A stretch of DNA of 64,000 nucleotides from the NCBI GenBank assembly GCA_037355855.1, contig CM074765.1, positions 806,001-870,000 of the forward strand. The letters are read 5' to 3'. The notes under the pieces were generated by a model that made no database searches, was not told the origin of the DNA, and saw only the letters and a program-made list of their open reading frames with translations. The position numbers were made by a program, and so were the translations under genes. The stretch is from Pseudo-nitzschia pungens (taxonomy: Eukaryota > Bacillariophyta > Bacillariophyceae > Bacillariales > Bacillariaceae). Below are positions 32,916 through 44,012 of this stretch, piece by piece (position 1 is the first letter of the stretch; the number at the start of each line of letters is the position of its first letter).

Positions 32916-33263
32916 ATGGCACCCCCCGGATCGGCGCACCTCAACTTTACCCTGGGCGGGCTCTTCGCGCTCGGCGGCGCGATGGGCTACGCCAAGAAGG
33001 GCAGCGCCCCGTCCCTCCTGGCCGGCCTGGGGCTCGGCGGCTTGCTCATCGGGAGCGGCGTGCTGATTTCCAAAAACGAGGCCTACCGCGGACACGCCCT
33101 GGCCTCGGGAGCGACGGGGGTCGCGATGCTGGCGATGGGAAAGCGGTTCGTTTCGACCGGGAAATTCGTGCCGGCGGGAGCGGTGGCGGCGCTCGGGGCC
33201 GTTGGATTCGCGTACAACGCGAAAAAGGCGCTCGAGTGGATGCCGGACGGCGGGTCCGAGTGA
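32916..33263 (+). CDS. TMEM14 / fatty-acid-export family membrane protein
   Basis: 115 aa from an ATG, the normal length for the TMEM14 (UPF0136) family. It has four Gly/Ala-rich hydrophobic segments: FTLGGLFALGGAMGYAKKGS, SLLAGLGLGGLLIGSGVLIS, GHALASGATGVAMLAMGKRF and PAGAVAALGAVGFAYNAKKA. The GxxGYxKxGS turn after helix 1 and the MGKRF after helix 3 are family hallmarks. Animal members act in mitochondria (heme or lipid handling); plant relatives (FAX) export fatty acids from plastids. No long targeting leader is seen, so mitochondrion or ER is more likely than the plastid stroma-facing type. Confidence 0.85.
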   Translation: MAPPGSAHLNFTLGGLFALGGAMGYAKKGSAPSLLAGLGLGGLLIGSGVLISKNEAYRGHALASGATGVAMLAMGKRFVSTGKFVPAGAVAALGAVGFAYNAKKALEWMPDGGSE

Positions 33264-36200
33264 GAAGAGAAGCGAAGCGAACCGGGATCGAACCCGAGGG
33301 GACGCGCATCGCGGATGAGATCGGGTGCGTTGGATCGGTTTTGTTTTTGTATGGCATGGTGTAATAATATGGTATGGTATGCTTGATTTTGGTTTGGTTT
33401 GGTTTGGTTTGGTTTGGTTTTGGCGCAAGGTTTGGAACGGTGTCGCGAGTCATCCGATGGATCAAATCGAATCGAATCGGAGGGAAGTGGTTCGCTCGGC
33501 TCTGCGATGCAACGAATCCGACAACCGGGATGACTGCTACCTTTGCGGCGGCTCGAAGGGTGGTGGGGAAGGTCTCGGTCAGCAGTCGGGGCTCGGTGCG
33601 TTTGCGCGGATGGATCGCATCGTGCCACATTCCATTCGTGCGATTGTCGCGGTGCGAAGGGATCCCGCGGCACCCAAAAAAAGTTTGGAGAGAGAAGAGA
33701 GAGAGAGAGAGCGCATTCGAAATAATAACAACAACAAGAAACACTATTCCTGCTGTACCGTATGCACACGCGCGTATCGCATCGCATCGCATCGCATCGA
33801 CCGGAGAACGACAAACAACCGGGCCGCTCGACTAGTATTGGCGTTTGTTGGAAGCAGGCCGGGATTTGGTACCAATGGTGGTTTTTGTTGGATCGAACGA
33901 ACGATCGAACGAACGAACGACCATCCGGGCGGACGAGGAATTGCCATTTCCACCGCGAGAACTTTGTAGAACGAAGAGATACCGGGTGGATACATCATGG
34001 ACGGAGTCAGTAGTTGGCTCCTGCTTCTCTCGCAAGGCAACGCAACGCAACGCAAGGCACCGCAATCCATCTCCTGGACACCACGCCACACCACGCCACA
34101 TCGACCAACGGGCTAACCACCCTTGCGGAGACGTGGTGGTTCTATCGGTCCGTTCCTCGTCGTCTGCTGCACCGTGTGTGTGGAAAGAATTTACTGCACG
34201 CACGACCGCATCCTCCGAGGCGCCGTCGGGGCGTGCCATCTCACCTGTATGGTTTGCCGCCGTTGCGGACCGACAACTGATAAGGCTGTGGATGATTCAT
34301 TCATTCATTCCATCCGTGCCTTTGTTCGTTCGTTCCTTCGTTCGTTTCTTCGTTCGTCCGTCCGTCCTTTCATTCGTTCATTCATTGTTACCATTGCTGT
34401 TGTTTTTGTTGTTGTTGTTACCTCGAATCTGACGGATTACCTACCACCAATAGCTCCCTTCGACAGCACGGATGCGAGGTACGGCACCGGATTCTTCCCG
34501 TCCCCGTCCTTTCTAAGACCGTCGTGTTCAATCGTTCTCTTGTTTGCGTCCGTGCGTGTGCGTTTTTGTGGTTTTGGGTGTGCGTTCCGCGTCGGCATCG
34601 GATTCGACCTTGCGCTGTACTAGTAGTAGTAATGTTGAAACGCGCTTTGCGAACGATGCCACCGCCGCTCGCGGAATCCGTCCGAACAGCTGCATCGGTT
34701 GCCTCTCGTCCCCTCGTCGTTGGTGACCTTCGCAAGTTTGTAGCAGCTGGATGGACGACAAAGCCTGCAGCAACAAGAACTCGCTCGTCGGGGTGACCGA
34801 TCTTTGTTCGCGCGGGTACGGGTTGCCAATGCCAATACTAGTACACTATCATTCGTTTTCGTTTTCCTTGGCAACAACAAGAGTGGCAGGGTTCCTTCCA
34901 GCATTGGTGCTGGTGGTGCTGGTCCGAGGCCCCTCTTTTGCGTTTTACTACTACTAGTAGTACTACTAGTAGCTGCAGCATCTGCCGATCGACATTCTTC
35001 TGGTGCTGACTCATGGTGGTGAGTAACATGATAATACAGTATACCACGAGATAGTCTCCCCATTTCTGCAAGGAAATGTTGATTTTTTTCCTTATACTAC
35101 AACGTGATGTCTTTGAAGGCAGTTTGCTTGTCTGCTGACGAATACTCTTTAGTACTACTACTAGTACTAGCAGTAGTAGTACTCCTAGTAGTAGTACTGC
35201 GGTACGGCTGCTAGTCACCACAGCAGTTCTTCCACCATATTTGTTATTGACAGTGGTTTGAGTACCTTTTTTCTTCCTTTTGGCTCCAAGCACTAGTAGT
35301 AAGATTAATACACAATTGGATCACTCCTCTTGTCACAACAACTTCTTTGCTTTGTTGTTCTTGTTGTTGACATCAGAAGTCGTCACACCAGCACCTGTGT
35401 CATACTACTACTAGTAGTACCCCTGCTTCATATCTCCGGCCAAATTTTCACTGACTTTGACACAATCAACGTGAGCAGAGAAGTGGAATGAATCATTCTC
35501 TTCTTTCATTTCAGTGCCAAGAAACAAGTCCTTTGGCCCAAGTCTTCTTCAGATGACCAAAAAAAAATGAACGAAAGAATGATGGTAACTTAGGTAAGGT
35601 TACTACAAGTAAGGTCACTTGTTTCATGTAGCACGCGCGTGTCTGACTGATTGAGATTGAGATTGAAATTCCGTAGATGAAACACACGTTCTGGAGTGTT
35701 CATTAATTGTGCCACTCCGACTAGAGTCTTCCAAAGATTCCATCATGAATAAATAATGAATCAATCATGATACCATTACCATAAGTAAGATTACCGTTCT
35801 CCCAAAGCACTGAAAAACGAAAGAGAAGATGGGATTCTCGCTAGATTCCAGTTCTGTGGAAATTCCTTCGGATACGGATGAGAGCTACAAACGGAACAAG
35901 GAACTTTGACGCCTGCCTGCATGCCCCATCAAGCTCACTGGCACAAACACAAGGGATCTCCATCCACACTGCCTTCGTGCGGTAATTAAGGTTACCGTCC
36001 CGGAATCTTTCGAAAACCTGACACGATTGATACCGTAAGATTACGGAACCGTGCTCGCAACGTGCGGCAACCGATTTTTGAATATATGAACGAGGTTCTG
36101 CTTCGGATTCGTTCCATCGCGGTGATTTCCCGTGGTGTCAGAAAACCGAAAATTGTTTCTTCGTATTACTTCGTATTATTTATTACACGTACTTCGTCTG

Positions 36201-36411
36201 CAAGCCTCATATTATTGACTACGCTTGTTGCATTCCGCTCTCTTGTCACTTTCTAGAAGTCGTTGCGGTTATCATTCATTTTGGTTGCATTGTAGACATT
36301 GCATATCACTACCATTCGAGAAGTGCCCCTCTCGGATTGAATTCCAGCGCACATCCACATCATACCGTACGCAAGCGGTGCCATTTCCATCCATCAAAAG
36401 AAACAAAAACT
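33264..36411. other. Long intergenic region with simple repeats
   Basis: No gene recognised on either strand. Contents: a (GGTTT)n run at 33391-33420, a GA run near 33689-33710, CATCG repeats near 33778-33800, CTAGTA palindromic repeats around 34619-34633, 34950-34972, 35152-35200 and 35402-35420, and an exact GTAAGGTTAC at 35594-35603. CGTTCGTTC tracts lie near 34325-34385. Confidence 0.5.
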
Positions 36412-37728
36412 ATGACGGGACGTCTCCGCAACTCTTGTGTCCCACTCTCGCTTCTTTCCGATCACGTGCATCGCAAGATCGTCGGATCCATCGTCTGCAA
36501 TGCCATCCGGAAGCTCCCCGACGACTTCGACAGGGGAGACAACGTCCTGATGGTGGACGTTGCCATGGCGCTCGCGACGGATTTCGAGAGATGCGCGATG
36601 AATCTCAACGAGTTCCGGTTGGCCTTTCCCGCCGAGTGGATGATTGCCGGTTCCAAGTTCAACTCCGAAACCCAAACGCCCCACTTGTCCATGCTGGCAT
36701 TCCTGGGACACGTGCTGTTCCTATTCCCACCAAAAACCGCGATGAGGGACGCCCTGTCGAGCCGGGAAGCGTCCTATCGCAGGGTCCGGGGACTCGACAA
36801 CGACGGGGAGGAAAACGCCGACAACGACGATCGCACCACCCAGCATCTCCTAGAATTTGGAAAACTTCTTCGGGAAGATCCTCTCTTTGAGGGACTCGGA
36901 AGCGCTCTCGCGAAAAAATTCCCGCGGTTCGTCAAGGAACAACACCAAGAGCGGCCCGCTTCTTCTCCATCTCCATCTCCGTCCGCTCCGGAAATCTCCC
37001 CGGATCTTCCCCGACCAAAGGAGCGCGCGGGCTTTGCGGAACCATCGATTATCGATGTTGCGGGGGACGACGGAAACGCCGGAAATCGACGCGCGGGGCT
37101 CGAAGTGGCACCGAACGCCGCGGAGGAAACGATCGAAACGGATCATCGGGAAGCTATTCAAACATTGAAACGTAAGTGGAACCACCCTCGTGTGTGTGCG
37201 CGCGCTTCCGAAAACACGGAGGGATGCAATTTCGTTTCGGAAAGAGACTCACTCACCGACGGAATCCGTCGACGCGACCCGTTTTTTGTTTCGTTTTGCT
37301 TCAGAACGCGTGTCGGAACTGGAAAAGTCCGCTTCGGCGCTGCGAAACGAGCTGCGCCGACTCGAGGCCCGTCGAAGCGACTACCCCACCGATCCGTTGG
37401 CTTCGTCGCGCGAAGAAAAGCCTCGGCAACGGCGCGACGCGACGCAACCCGGGGAGGACAAATCCCGGAAGAAAACCACTGCCGGGCGCGTCTCGGGAGC
37501 CCTTTCCCGGGCGGACGGAAACCGCAACGGGAGCGACGACGACGACGACGACGACACGGCGTCCGCGGTGTCCGCCATTGTCTCCGAGCAGTCGCTGGCG
37601 GACGCGCCACATCCTTCGATCCGGGATTTCTACAACGTCGGGGGTCGGAAAGAGACAGAGTGCGCGATATCGATTGGGAGGACGTCAGTGGCACCCGCGA
37701 CGAGGATTCTTTCGTCTACATTCCGTGA
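36412..37728 (+). CDS. Unknown protein with C-terminal coiled coil
   Basis: The first ATG is at 36412. Exon 1 (36412-37171) encodes a folded-looking 110-residue domain (LSLLSDHVHRKIVGSIVCNA ... FRLAFPAEWMIAG) and an acidic/Ser-Pro linker. A 133-bp intron (37172-37304; GTAAGT donor, TTCAG acceptor) joins it in phase 1 to exon 2. The junction yields QRVSELEKSASALRNELRRL, a good coiled coil. Exon 2 continues in that frame to a stop at 37939, but the tail after 37645 looks non-coding. One extra G at the G5 run (37640-37644) would instead give a convincing end, DIDWEDVSGTRDEDSFVYIP, stopping at 37728. I prefer that end and treat the break as a likely sequence error. No family recognised. Confidence 0.55.
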   Translation: MTGRLRNSCVPLSLLSDHVHRKIVGSIVCNAIRKLPDDFDRGDNVLMVDVAMALATDFERCAMNLNEFRLAFPAEWMIAGSKFNSETQTPHLSMLAFLGHVLFLFPPKTAMRDALSSREASYRRVRGLDNDGEENADNDDRTTQHLLEFGKLLREDPLFEGLGSALAKKFPRFVKEQHQERPASSPSPSPSAPEISPDLPRPKERAGFAEPSIIDVAGDDGNAGNRRAGLEVAPNAAEETIETDHREAIQTLKRKWNHPRVCARASENTEGCNFVSERDSLTDGIRRRDPFFVSFCFRTRVGTGKVRFGAAKRAAPTRGPSKRLPHRSVGFVARRKASATARRDATRGGQIPEENHCRARLGSPFPGGRKPQRERRRRRRRHGVRGVRHCLRAVAGGRATSFDPGFLQRRGSERDRVRDIDWEDVSGTRDEDSFVYIP

Positions 37729-38629
37729 ATCGGCCGGAGAAGACCGGCCGCAATGGGACGGTTGGCCATTGGATCATCGACGCTCACTGCCGTCGCGATC
37801 TCGTCGCGATATTGTCGCGATATCGGGTCGTTTCGAGTCCCGAGGAAACCCCGGCGCTCCTTCGACAAATTGCATCTCACTGAATAATAATTATAAACTA
37901 GAACGACCTACGCGCAAGCAGCGACAAACCAAACATTGAATTCGTGGATCGCTTTGAAACGAACGAAAATCGTAGGCTATTGCGAGCGGGGCGTTATTTT
38001 GGAGCATTGCGCGCAGCGTATGGCTGCGGCGCTAGGACGCAATCCGGTACAGTTGGAAGAATGCCTCAATGGATTCCGTTGCTCTCTCGTTCTGTTGAAC
38101 TCGTCGAATGGTTCTCGCCGATTGAGTTTGGGGAGGGGGTTTGATTCGTAGCAATTTGACACACAAAGCGATTGATTCGATGCGCTCCCGCCCTCGAAAT
38201 CTCGCGTTCCGTCACGAGCTTGGGATGTTTTCAAGGGCATTCCTACCTCCAACCATCCCATCAAGGATTGGGAAGTTTCTCGAGTATTTCGACACGCATG
38301 AGATACTTTTTCATTACGCATCTGCTTTCAACCCGCCCCTCGATGAACGGGATGCATCAGACGTTGGAAACAAGAATGAAATGTCGATGAAGGCATCTGG
38401 CGAGTGGTTGAAATGCATTACTGTAATCGCGCAACCGCCTTCGATCAGCACACCACTGAATGGAACCTTTCTCGAGTTACGGACATCCCTGGGACGTTAC
38501 CGTGGGAAGATGCTTTCCACCGGCCCCCGAACACCAGGTTTGGGACGTTTCCGGAGTCGAGTCGTTGACGACGACACTGTTGCAATGTTGGATGGATGAA
38601 TGAATGGATCATCATCACCACCACCATCA
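37729..38629. other. Spacer between convergent genes
   Basis: Probable 3' untranslated regions. No gene seen; open frames here start at TTG and match nothing. Confidence 0.4.
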
Positions 38630-40974
38630 TCACCGTCGCGCACTCGTTGTTGGTTTGGCACGGCACAGCTCGTGCAGCCTCGATTCCGCTCGCCGAAACG
38701 AAAAGACCACTTCCCGGACCGACGAGAGCTGCGCCAACGAGACACCGATTCGTCCCGTGGCACTCCACTCGACGGCTTCCCCGGAATCCCTCGCTCGGAT
38801 CGTCGTGGTCGAATGCGAACTGGAGCTCCCCCCCTCCCCCACGACCCGCAGCTCGGCCTCTCCCGCGGTCATCGCTTTTGCGTTCGTTGGTTTCGTTTTC
38901 GTTTTTGCCGTTCCCGTTCCCGTCGTGGTGGTGGTGGTGGCGGTCGTGTCCTCGTCTCCGTCGTCGCTCGGTTCGGCGTCCGCCTCGAATTCGACAAAGA
39001 GTTCCGGGAGGGGGACGGCGGCGGTCACCACCAGGCGCACCCTCGCCTCGTAGCAGGCATCGATCAGGGTCACGAAGCGCCGGGCCTCGTTGTACCTGGA
39101 GCCGTCCAGCAGCGGAACGCCCTCGACGACCAGGAACCGGTATCGTTCGGCCAGCACCAGGTAATCGGCGGCCCCCAGGGGTTCCCCGCAGAGCTCGTCG
39201 AAGGAAAAGCGCCCGCAGCAAGAGTCCGACGACGGCAGTGACGACGACGACCGCGACGGCGATGCGAATGCGGATACAGTCCGGGCCGCGAGCGTCCGTC
39301 CCATGGGGACCTTCAGGACCTCCGTGGTGGTGTCGCGCTTCTCCCCGGCGATCGATGCCAGCGCCGATCTCGTCGCGGGATGGTCGATCGGCCAGAAATA
39401 GGTCGACGACGAGGCCCACGAGACCGGGGGGGATCGGTCGTCGTCGTCGTCGTTGTTTTTTGTTGTTGTCATCAACATCGTTGGTGCCGCCATCGGCGTT
39501 CCGCCCACTCGCGGGACGGAGCTTGCGATAGTCCCGGTCCCCCTCCAGCGCCACGATGCGACAGTGCTCGAGGAGCGTGTCCACAAAGGGCAGAAAACTG
39601 GCCCGGTTCAGTCCCCCCTCGTAGAGCTTGGAGGGCGGCCGGTTGGACGTGGCCACCACCACGACCCCGTTTTCCAGGAGCGCCTCGAAGAGCCCCTTGA
39701 GAATCATGGCGTCGGCAATGTCCGTGACCTGGAACTCGTCGAGGCAAAGGATCCTCGCGGTTTTGGAGAGGTCCTCCGCCACCCTCCGGAGGGGATCGTC
39801 GGTCCCCGCAAGGCGGCGGTCTCGCTCGTTGCTGGTGTTGTTGTAGCTGCTTAAGGCGTGGATGCGCTGGTGGACTTCCAGGAGGAACTCGTGGAAATGG
39901 ACCCGCCGGGAACGAAACAAAAGCGGCGGCGACGACGAATGGATCGACGACTTGGTTGCGGACGACAAAGACCTCGTCGACGGCGAGGAGCTCTGCCGAC
40001 TCGGAATCGAATTCGGAATCGAATTCGGATTCGAAATCGAATGCCACCCCGCGTTCCGAGACCGTCTCGTGAAAGAGGTCCATGAGAAAGGACTTTCCGA
40101 CCCCGACCGATCCGTGGAGGTAGACCCCGCGCACCGGGGTCCGAACCAGTCTCAAGAGCCGGCGTGCGATCCTTGCGGAGCGCCGACCGAACCAGCGCGG
40201 AAGCCACCTGCCCATCCCTCCCCGATGTCCGCGTCCGTGCGTGTCTCCGCGTCCGCGGTGCTTGGGATGCCTCCGGCTCAGCGCAACGAAGCGGTGCCGA
40301 TGCCGACGGACGACCCCAGCGGAAGCGGCGTTTCTTCCGCAAGAGCGCGTGCGCCGTTCGGCGAGGGAGATGAGGCTCCCGGAAAGCGTCTCGGTCTCGC
40401 GTTCGCGTGCCGCCAGGTCGGCGCAGAGGCGATCGAGCTCGGTGGCGGCTTCCCACTGCCGCTCGTCTCCGCGGATGCTTCCCGAATCGATCTCTCGTCG
40501 GAGGGCGAGCGTCACCGGGCCGGAGGGCGTTGGCGTTGGTTTTGTCGTTGTCGTTTGGGGTGGAGTAGTACCGTTGTTGTTTGTATTGTCTGTATTGTTT
40601 GCAGCAGTGGTTTCTGCTGCTGTTGTCATTTCTGCTCCAGATGTGGCTGTGGAGAATGTTCGAACGCGGTGCCTACTATCCCGGGATTCCGACTGAACGG
40701 GAAACAAAGGTTTTGTCCCCCATTGTCGCTGTCGCTGCTGTAGTTGTCGCCGCCGTTGCAACACACCATCGAGACGGGCGTCGGGACTCGCCACATTATG
40801 ATACATGCCGGTGCCGATGCCCGTGCGAGTACGAACACGAACACGATTCCGAGCTTTCGGAATCGCCGACGGAGTCGATGCCACCGTCGGCGTCACCGTT
40901 CCGAAGCAACGGCGATGCGGCGGGGCGGCTCCGGCGAGAACCGGGAGGGAAGGCCTGCGGAATCGGGAGATCAT
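38630..40974 (-). CDS. AFG1: AFG1/LACE1-type mitochondrial ATPase, frame-broken
   Basis: Starts at the ATG at 40974 with an Arg-rich mitochondrial presequence (MISRFRRPSLPVLAG). Walker A is GSVGVGKS (about residue 288), followed by FLMDLFHE. After a frame change near 39930-40060 the family continues with RRVHFHEFLLEVHQRIHAL, Walker B ILCLDEFQVTDIADAMIL, VVVATSNRPPSKLYEGGLNR, and HCRIVALEGDRDYRKL. After a second change at about 39426-39461 it runs with YFWPIDHPATR, DELCGEPLGAADYLVLAERY and ARRFVTLIDACYEARVRLVV to the stop. AFG1 ATPases promote turnover of misfolded or surplus inner-membrane proteins. The first break could be a 97-bp intron (GTGGCA...CCAAG). The second cannot, because no AG acceptor lies in the interval; it coincides with a 7-base G run and a 6-base T run. 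The tail has added Thr/Glu/Asp-rich sequence. Confidence 0.8.
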
Positions 40975-42195
40975 GACGATTGATTGCGATGGATGGAGTT
41001 GCAAATGATTGCCAAAGCAAATGCCAAAGCAGATGCCAATGCCACTGCCAAGTTGCCTCGGACGGTGTGGGAATGTTCACCCAATCAATCAATCAATCGG
41101 TCCACAGCTGAAAACGTCGGATGGGTGGGAGGACGGCGCCATGCGGTGCTGCTTTCGGAAGTGGACAGTCGTCGTGCGCGGGTAGTGGCAAGTCGGCGGT
41201 CAGAAGTCGGCAGTTGCTGAGTGTCGAGTGTTGAGAGCAGTTCTGGTTGGGCAATCGGAATTCGGAAGGAATGAAGGAATGAGTTTGATGGGTGACTGAA
41301 TGAATGAATGAATCATCAAAATCGACGATGGCAGTGAGCCAAGAGAAAAGAAACCAAACCCAAACGGCAAAGGAAACAATGCCGTGTCACCGTATGAGTT
41401 CGTACGTACGTACGTACGTACTTTCATTTCCTAAGTAGATACGAGTACGTACTTGCACCTTCTACTACTCGTACCTCCTACTCGTAGTCAAGAAGCATAG
41501 CATTATATTCATGCGCTTCGGTACAAGTACTGACCGGCTACAACCTGCCGATAAAGGGTAAGGTTAAGGTTACTCGTACGCACAAACATTACTGCGTTCA
41601 CGAACGGTTTTGCCTTCCTCACAATCCCCGCTGTGACGGATGACGGCAAGAATGACACCGCACTGTCAAACCTCTTCCCATTCTCCACATTCCCTTGCCC
41701 GATCCGGTTCGGGATTGTTTGGTCCACACTCCACACCAAACACCAAAACAATAACTTTACCGACCGTTACCAACACACAAAGTCCAACAGCAACCATTCA
41801 CCAATCCTCCTTCCCGGTGCATCATCGAGCCAATCGAGCCAACACCAGCACTTCTTGCAACACTGCATCTATCTTGCGACACGCAACACAACGCAACCCA
41901 ACCCAGCATTTAGCATCCATCATCCATCCATCGATCGATCGACTTATTCATCCTATCGGCCCGATTTCATTCATTGTCGTCGTGATCCGATCCACCAGAA
42001 ACCGAACGGGACACGGTCCGAAATCTCCAGAATACGGATTGGTAGGAAGCGGCATCGCATTGAGAATAGAAATAAGAATACCATACGAATCAGAGAGAAA
42101 ACAAAACAATTGCTACGAATACGATACGATACGATATACTAGAATACGATATACTACGAATACGATACGAATCCAATCCCATTCCAACAATCGTC
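40975..42195. other. Divergent intergenic region
   Basis: Shared upstream region of the AFG1 and FAM133-like genes. It contains a CGTA run (about 41399-41421), TAAGGTTAAGGTTACTCG near 41560, and CGATACGATACGATA repeats near 42120-42170. No gene seen. Confidence 0.45.
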
Positions 42196-43105
42196 ATGAG
42201 CAGCAACCACAACAAACCAGCGGCATCCGCGTCGGCTTCCGCCGCCCCGAAGGCCGCTTACCGCCATGTCCTCCCAGATGCAGGCCGTCCTGCGCGTCAT
42301 GACGGGCCAGGGAGAACGAACGATCGCCGAAAAGCTGGCCGATTCCAACCGCCCCACCTGGGAGCAGTACAAAAAGGACAACGAGGACAAGCTCAACATC
42401 GAGGGCGTCGACCAGAAAAAAATGGAGGAGTACCGGAAGCAGCTCGACCGGGACCGGGAATCGAGGCTGCTACGGGGGACCAATCACAAAAGCGAGCGAG
42501 AGCGAGACCGCAGATCGAAAAAGGCCAAGAAGCGCAAAAAGAGCGACAGGAAGAAAAAGAAGCGAAAGAAATCGTCCCGCAGCGGCGGCAGCAGGCACCG
42601 CAAGCGGAGTCGGCGAGACTATTCGTCCTCCTCCTCCGATGAGGATTCCCATCACTCGTCGGACGAGGATTCGGATTCCCGCTCGCGTTCCCGTTCCGTC
42701 CGCGGCAGCGATGACGAGGATTCTCGGCGCCGCCGGGGGAGAAGCAGGGACGACGACGGCAACGGCAACGGCAACGACACCGGGGAGGATGACGAACGCG
42801 GGGACAGGGACCGCGACAGGGACCGCGATCGGGATCGAAGGCGAAAGCGCAAACACCACCATCGCAGCAGCAAGCGAAGGGACGACAAGGAAAAGGACAA
42901 GGAAAAGGAAGATGACTATTCCAGAGACGACTCGGACGACGAGTCGTCGCGGCGGAAACGAAAAAAGAGCAAAAAGCACAAAAAGAGCGGCCGAAAGCGC
43001 GACAAACGAGACAAGGAAAAGGACAAGGACGGAAGCGAGAGCGACGGGAGCCACTATCGGCTGTCTAAGTTTTTTGATGACGACGACAACGACGACGACG
43101 AGTGA
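42196..43105 (+). CDS. FAM133-like Lys/Arg/Ser-rich nuclear protein
   Basis: The clean frame runs from the ATG at 42266 (279 aa): MQAVLRVMTGQGERTIAEKL, then RPTWEQYKKDNEDKL and a helical DQKKMEEYRKQLDRDRESRL. It continues into long KKRKK, SSSSSDEDS and RDRDRDRDRRRKRKHH tracts. The RPTWEQYK element followed by a short helix and a Lys/Ser tail is the layout of FAM133 proteins, which associate with spliceosomal or nuclear-speckle fractions. An upstream ATG (42196) in another frame encodes an Ala/Ser-rich start ending PKAAYR. Removing one C near 42263-42265 would fuse it directly to MSSQMQAVL, a better match to the family's N-terminus. The true start may therefore be 42196, with a one-base error between. 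Confidence 0.65.
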
Positions 43106-44012
43106 TGCGTTCGTCGTGATTGATTCATTGATTCATTGATTGATTCGTTTGGTCTGGAAGCAGAGCGGGAACGGGATTGGAATTTCTGTTGGAAAGGCGC
43201 GCACATGCACATGCACACACACACACACACACACACACATGCACTCGAAGGAGTCGCATCATGGGGAGCGATACAAACGACACGACATGTCACACGCGCA
43301 AACAAAACAAACGAAACAAAACAAAACAAAACAAACAAAACGAAACGAAACGAAACGAAACGAATGCAACCGTAAGCATAGCATAATAAAGTAAAGTTTA
43401 GCGCGGCACTTGTGGGGACAACCGTTCGAGTATTCTTATGTGATGCCTCTGCATTCAGCATTCTCGTTCCCGATTGCGACGCGAAGTGGGTAGGAGTGTG
43501 AACCCCCTTCCGCATCCGCAAGCTGTTTGTTTGCTCATTCGTACAATTCGCTCATTCATCACGGCGGTGCGGAAACAACTGCAATCGAGCATGCCATCGA
43601 TGCATGCACAACCTATAAAATAATAGTAGTAATACATCGTATAGTATTACAGTGCACGTACCAAGTGTTATGGATTGGGAACCTTAATCAGGAACGAAAC
43701 GAAGCGAAACGAAAAAAATAGAATGCTGAAGCTACTTCGCATCGAATGCGCCAGGGGCCACGGCCCGCACGAACAGTTGTAGGATATAGTAGGAAGAAGA
43801 AACGAGAGAGATACAATTCGAGTGTGATTATTATTTCTAGAAAACTCTTACTCGGCCTCGCTAGTGGTGGGCAGGGACAATTACTATGCCCGCGGTCTGG
43901 TTTGGTTTGGTTTGGTCTCGTTTCCGTTCCGTTTCCTACTTCGTTCCGTTCCATGCTGTCTCATTCACTCATTCAATCACTCATTCAATCACTTATTCGC
44001 TCACTCGTTCAC
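43106..44012. other. Spacer between convergent genes, simple repeats
   Basis: It contains a (CA)n run at about 43213-43239, AAACAAAAC/AAACGAAACG runs at 43300-43362, and GGTTTGGTTT near 43898-43917. No gene seen. Confidence 0.45.

Noticed and set aside
39390..39540. Intron explaining the second AFG1 frame change
   Set aside because: No AG dinucleotide lies on the minus strand between the conserved blocks after a usable donor, so a GT-AG intron is impossible there.
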